Positions 24,103 to 25,408 of a stretch of 25,408 nt of DNA are shown here, piece after piece; position 1 is the first letter of the stretch; each line of letters starts with the position of its first letter. Source of the stretch: Nitrospira sp. ST-bin4 (GTDB lineage Bacteria; Nitrospirota; Nitrospiria; Nitrospirales; Nitrospiraceae); the NCBI GenBank assembly GCA_002083565.1, contig MSXM01000099.1, positions 1 through 25,408 on the forward strand, read 5' to 3'. The position numbers and the translations under genes were made by a program. Below the pieces are notes generated by a model. The model was not told where the DNA came from. It saw nothing but the letters and a program-made list of their open reading frames with translations, and ran no database searches.

Positions 24103-24118
24103 TGGCATACGCCTTGCT
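24103..24118 (+). promoter_or_regulatory. Sigma-54 (RpoN) -24/-12 promoter
   Basis: TGGCATACGCCTTGCT matches the TGGCAYR-N4-TTGCW consensus. The invariant GG (24104-24105) and GC (24116-24117) are exactly 12 bases apart, as required. Transcription would start near 24129, upstream of the Fn3 protein gene. The sequence just before (ATGGCATTGGCAT) repeats the GGCAT element. Confidence 0.7.
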
Positions 24119-24219
24119 TTGCTAGCCTTTCAGATTGTCTCTCTTGAGCTATATATGTGCTGAGCCTACTCAGACAGATGACTGCAAGAGAAAACGGCTT
24201 ATCGAGGAATCTCGTTCTG

Positions 24220-24654
24220 ATGATATATCGACAAATTAGTAGAATCCCAACGGGGAGCAGTGCAAACCACCTGAGTTGCTTGAGGGGTGAGGTTTGCACC
24301 TTCGCAATAGGATTGATCCTCTGGAGCGCCACGGCATGGGGCGCAACATTGGCGTGGAATGCGAATGGCGAGCCGGACCTTGCAGGATACCGTGTCTACC
24401 GATGCACACAGCTTCCCTGTGGCCGCACATTTGGTTCCACGACCTTGCTCACTACATTGGGACGAGTGACCAATTTCGACATCGGCACTCCGGCAGTAAC
24501 GCAATACTATGTCCTTACGGCATATGACTTCGCCAATAATGAATCGAGTGAGAGTGCTGTGGCTACCTACACACCGGCAGGCGCTCCACCGCCACCCCCT
24601 CCGCCAACACCTCCACCTGCTCCGACCAATCTGCAACTAAGCATCATCCGGTAG
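24220..24654 (+). CDS. Short secreted fibronectin type III protein
   Basis: A 144-residue exported protein. After a basic N-region the hydrophobic core FAIGLILWSATAWG forms a signal peptide with cleavage near AWG-A. One Fn3 domain follows (LAWNANGEPDLAGYRVYRC to YYVLTAYDFANNESSES), carrying the typical DLAGYRVYR and YYVLTAYD strands. The protein ends in a run of prolines (PPPPPPPTPPPAPTNL) and stops a few residues later, so a further C-terminal domain may have been lost. The start is uncertain: ATG 24220 gives a reasonable signal peptide; 24157 and 24178 are in-frame alternatives, and no strong ribosome site is seen. The sigma-54 promoter about 90 bases upstream suggests regulated expression with surface or matrix genes. 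Confidence 0.65.
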   Translation: MIYRQISRIPTGSSANHLSCLRGEVCTFAIGLILWSATAWGATLAWNANGEPDLAGYRVYRCTQLPCGRTFGSTTLLTTLGRVTNFDIGTPAVTQYYVLTAYDFANNESSESAVATYTPAGAPPPPPPPTPPPAPTNLQLSIIR

Positions 24655-24669
24655 ATTCAGCATATGCTG

Positions 24670-24687
24670 GCCTGGTACCAGCCAGGC
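24670..24687. repeat. 6-bp hairpin after the Fn3 gene
   Basis: GCCTGG (24670-24675) and CCAGGC (24682-24687) surround a 6-base loop, 16 bases past the Fn3 stop. It is possibly a weak terminator; no T-run follows. Confidence 0.4.
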
Positions 24688-24706
24688 TCTCAAGCTGGAA
24701 TGCTGC

Positions 24707-24736
24707 CAAGCGGACCATGCGCAAGCGGACCATGCG
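24707..24736 (+). repeat. Perfect tandem duplication of 15 bases
   Basis: CAAGCGGACCATGCG occurs twice head to tail (24707-24721 and 24722-24736). Read in one plus frame it encodes QADHA twice, followed by IEMQLAV and a stop, so it may be a slipped repeat in a decayed coding remnant. It lies in the spacer between the Fn3 and P450 genes. Confidence 0.75.
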
Positions 24737-24748
24737 ATTGAGATGCAG

Positions 24749-24765
24749 TTGGCCGTCTAGGCCAA
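24749..24765. terminator. Short perfect hairpin upstream of the P450 gene
   Basis: TTGGCC (24749-24754) pairs with GGCCAA (24760-24765) around a 5-base loop. It could end transcription from the Fn3 gene; no clear T-run follows. Confidence 0.35.
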
Positions 24766-24858
24766 ACAGACCTTCTATCAGGGCTTCCTTTCAGGCTACA
24801 CATTGACAGCACATTCGGGGCAATGCAGTATGCTCCCCGCGTTAACGAAACCTGTCGC

Positions 24859-25408
24859 ATGACCAACAACGCGCGTCAATTTGTGCCCATCACTGGCCCT
24901 CCGGTATCCCGCTGGTTCGGGTTCTTTTCTGAATTTCGCCGGGATAGCCTCGGCTTTCTGTTGCGCTGCCACGCCTATGGTGATGTGGTCAAGATCCCAA
25001 TGGGGCGAATTGCCGGGCTGCTCTTACGTAACCCTGACCCGGCGATGTACCTGCTGAACCATCCCGGGGACGTCAGGCACGTGCTGGTCGCCAATCAAGA
25101 CAACTATACAAAAGCGCCTGTTCCCCCGGTCGAATCCCGCATCTTCGGACAGGGTGTGCTGCATGCAGAAGGAGCAGCCCACCACCGTCAGCGCCGATTG
25201 TTTCTTCCCTTCTTCCATGGGGACCATGTCCACTCGTATGCCGGACTCATCGCTCAAAAAACGGCCGTCCTAGCCGATGGTTGGCAGAAGGGCATTCCGA
25301 TCGACATCGGCCAGGAGATGACTCAACTCACCCTTTCAATTATCTGGCGGCTTCTGTTTGGACAGGATATCGGGCCCGAGGCAGTGGAGGTCACGCAGGC
25401 CATCACAA
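24859..25408 (+). CDS. Cytochrome P450, N-terminal part (runs off the window)
   Basis: The first 183 residues of a soluble bacterial P450 monooxygenase are visible, and the frame is still open at the window end. Recognisable parts are the N-terminal proline-rich entry (VPITGPPVSRWFG), the A-helix/beta-1 region (LRCHAYGDVVKIPMG), the B-helix NHPGDVRHVLVANQDNYTK, and the C-helix GVLHAEGAAHHRQRRLFLPFF, where H109-x3-R113 is the heme-propionate contact. The I-helix and heme cysteine lie beyond the edge, so substrate and integrity cannot be judged. ATG 24859 is preceded by no obvious ribosome site; a TTGACA (24803-24808) upstream has only a poor -10 partner. Confidence 0.9.
   Translation, partial: MTNNARQFVPITGPPVSRWFGFFSEFRRDSLGFLLRCHAYGDVVKIPMGRIAGLLLRNPDPAMYLLNHPGDVRHVLVANQDNYTKAPVPPVESRIFGQGVLHAEGAAHHRQRRLFLPFFHGDHVHSYAGLIAQKTAVLADGWQKGIPIDIGQEMTQLTLSIIWRLLFGQDIGPEAVEVTQAIT

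Noticed and set aside
24803..24836. TTGACA-based promoter for the P450 gene
   Set aside because: The -35 is perfect, but at 17 bases only CAGTAT is available; TATGCT lies at 20 bases, too far.

Overview
This 25.4 kb window looks like chromosomal DNA of a Gram-negative bacterium, most likely a Nitrospira-type organism (phylum Nitrospirota). That is an inference from gene content and style: a dnaE-accA pair, single-domain PilZ proteins, a secreted Fn3 protein behind a sigma-54 promoter, a SigZ-type ECF sigma factor and moderately high GC. No rRNA, tRNA, CRISPR array or complete insertion sequence was seen.

Layout. (1) 1-5.4 kb is core metabolism: the tail of an unknown gene, a hairpin, dnaE (replicative polymerase alpha subunit), accA (acetyl-CoA carboxyltransferase alpha) and a convergent ferritin-like di-iron protein. 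(2) 5.4-6.5 kb holds a well-formed sigma-70 promoter and a coiled-coil lipoprotein with a Trp-rich C-terminal tail. (3) 6.5-13.8 kb is a long run of minus-strand genes. In transcription order they are: SAM methyltransferase, a 28-residue membrane peptide, a secreted beta-propeller protein, aldo/keto reductase, a DUF488 protein, two small overlapping unknown genes, a C39-like cysteine peptidase, an ArsI/CadI-like dioxygenase, a SigZ-like ECF sigma factor and an HI0933-type flavoprotein. The last three appear to form one operon, and the last two are joined by a GTGA start/stop overlap. (4) 13.8-15.8 kb has an AraC-family regulator divergent from the methyltransferase, a poorly resolved stretch and one unknown gene. 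(5) 15.8-19.1 kb is a compact plus-strand operon: a saccharopine-dehydrogenase-family protein, an ALDH7/aminoadipate-semialdehyde dehydrogenase (ATGA overlap) and a VOC-fold metalloprotein. Together they suggest a lysine to aminoadipate degradation route, and the VOC protein is a candidate for a later step on 2-oxoadipate. (6) 19.1-22.3 kb has a secreted HExxH protein and prfC (release factor 3), both minus. (7) 22.3-23.5 kb has two divergent single-domain PilZ proteins and a small membrane protein. (8) 23.5-25.4 kb is AT-richer and mostly non-coding. It contains an imperfect palindrome and a near-consensus sigma-54 promoter driving a short secreted Fn3 protein, then a repeat-containing spacer and the 5' part of a cytochrome P450 gene that runs off the window.

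The most interesting items are the putative lysine/2-oxoadipate operon with its short VOC protein, the ArsI-SigZ-flavoprotein operon, and the sigma-54 promoter with an upstream palindrome. All functional names rest on reading motifs by eye. No database search was possible.
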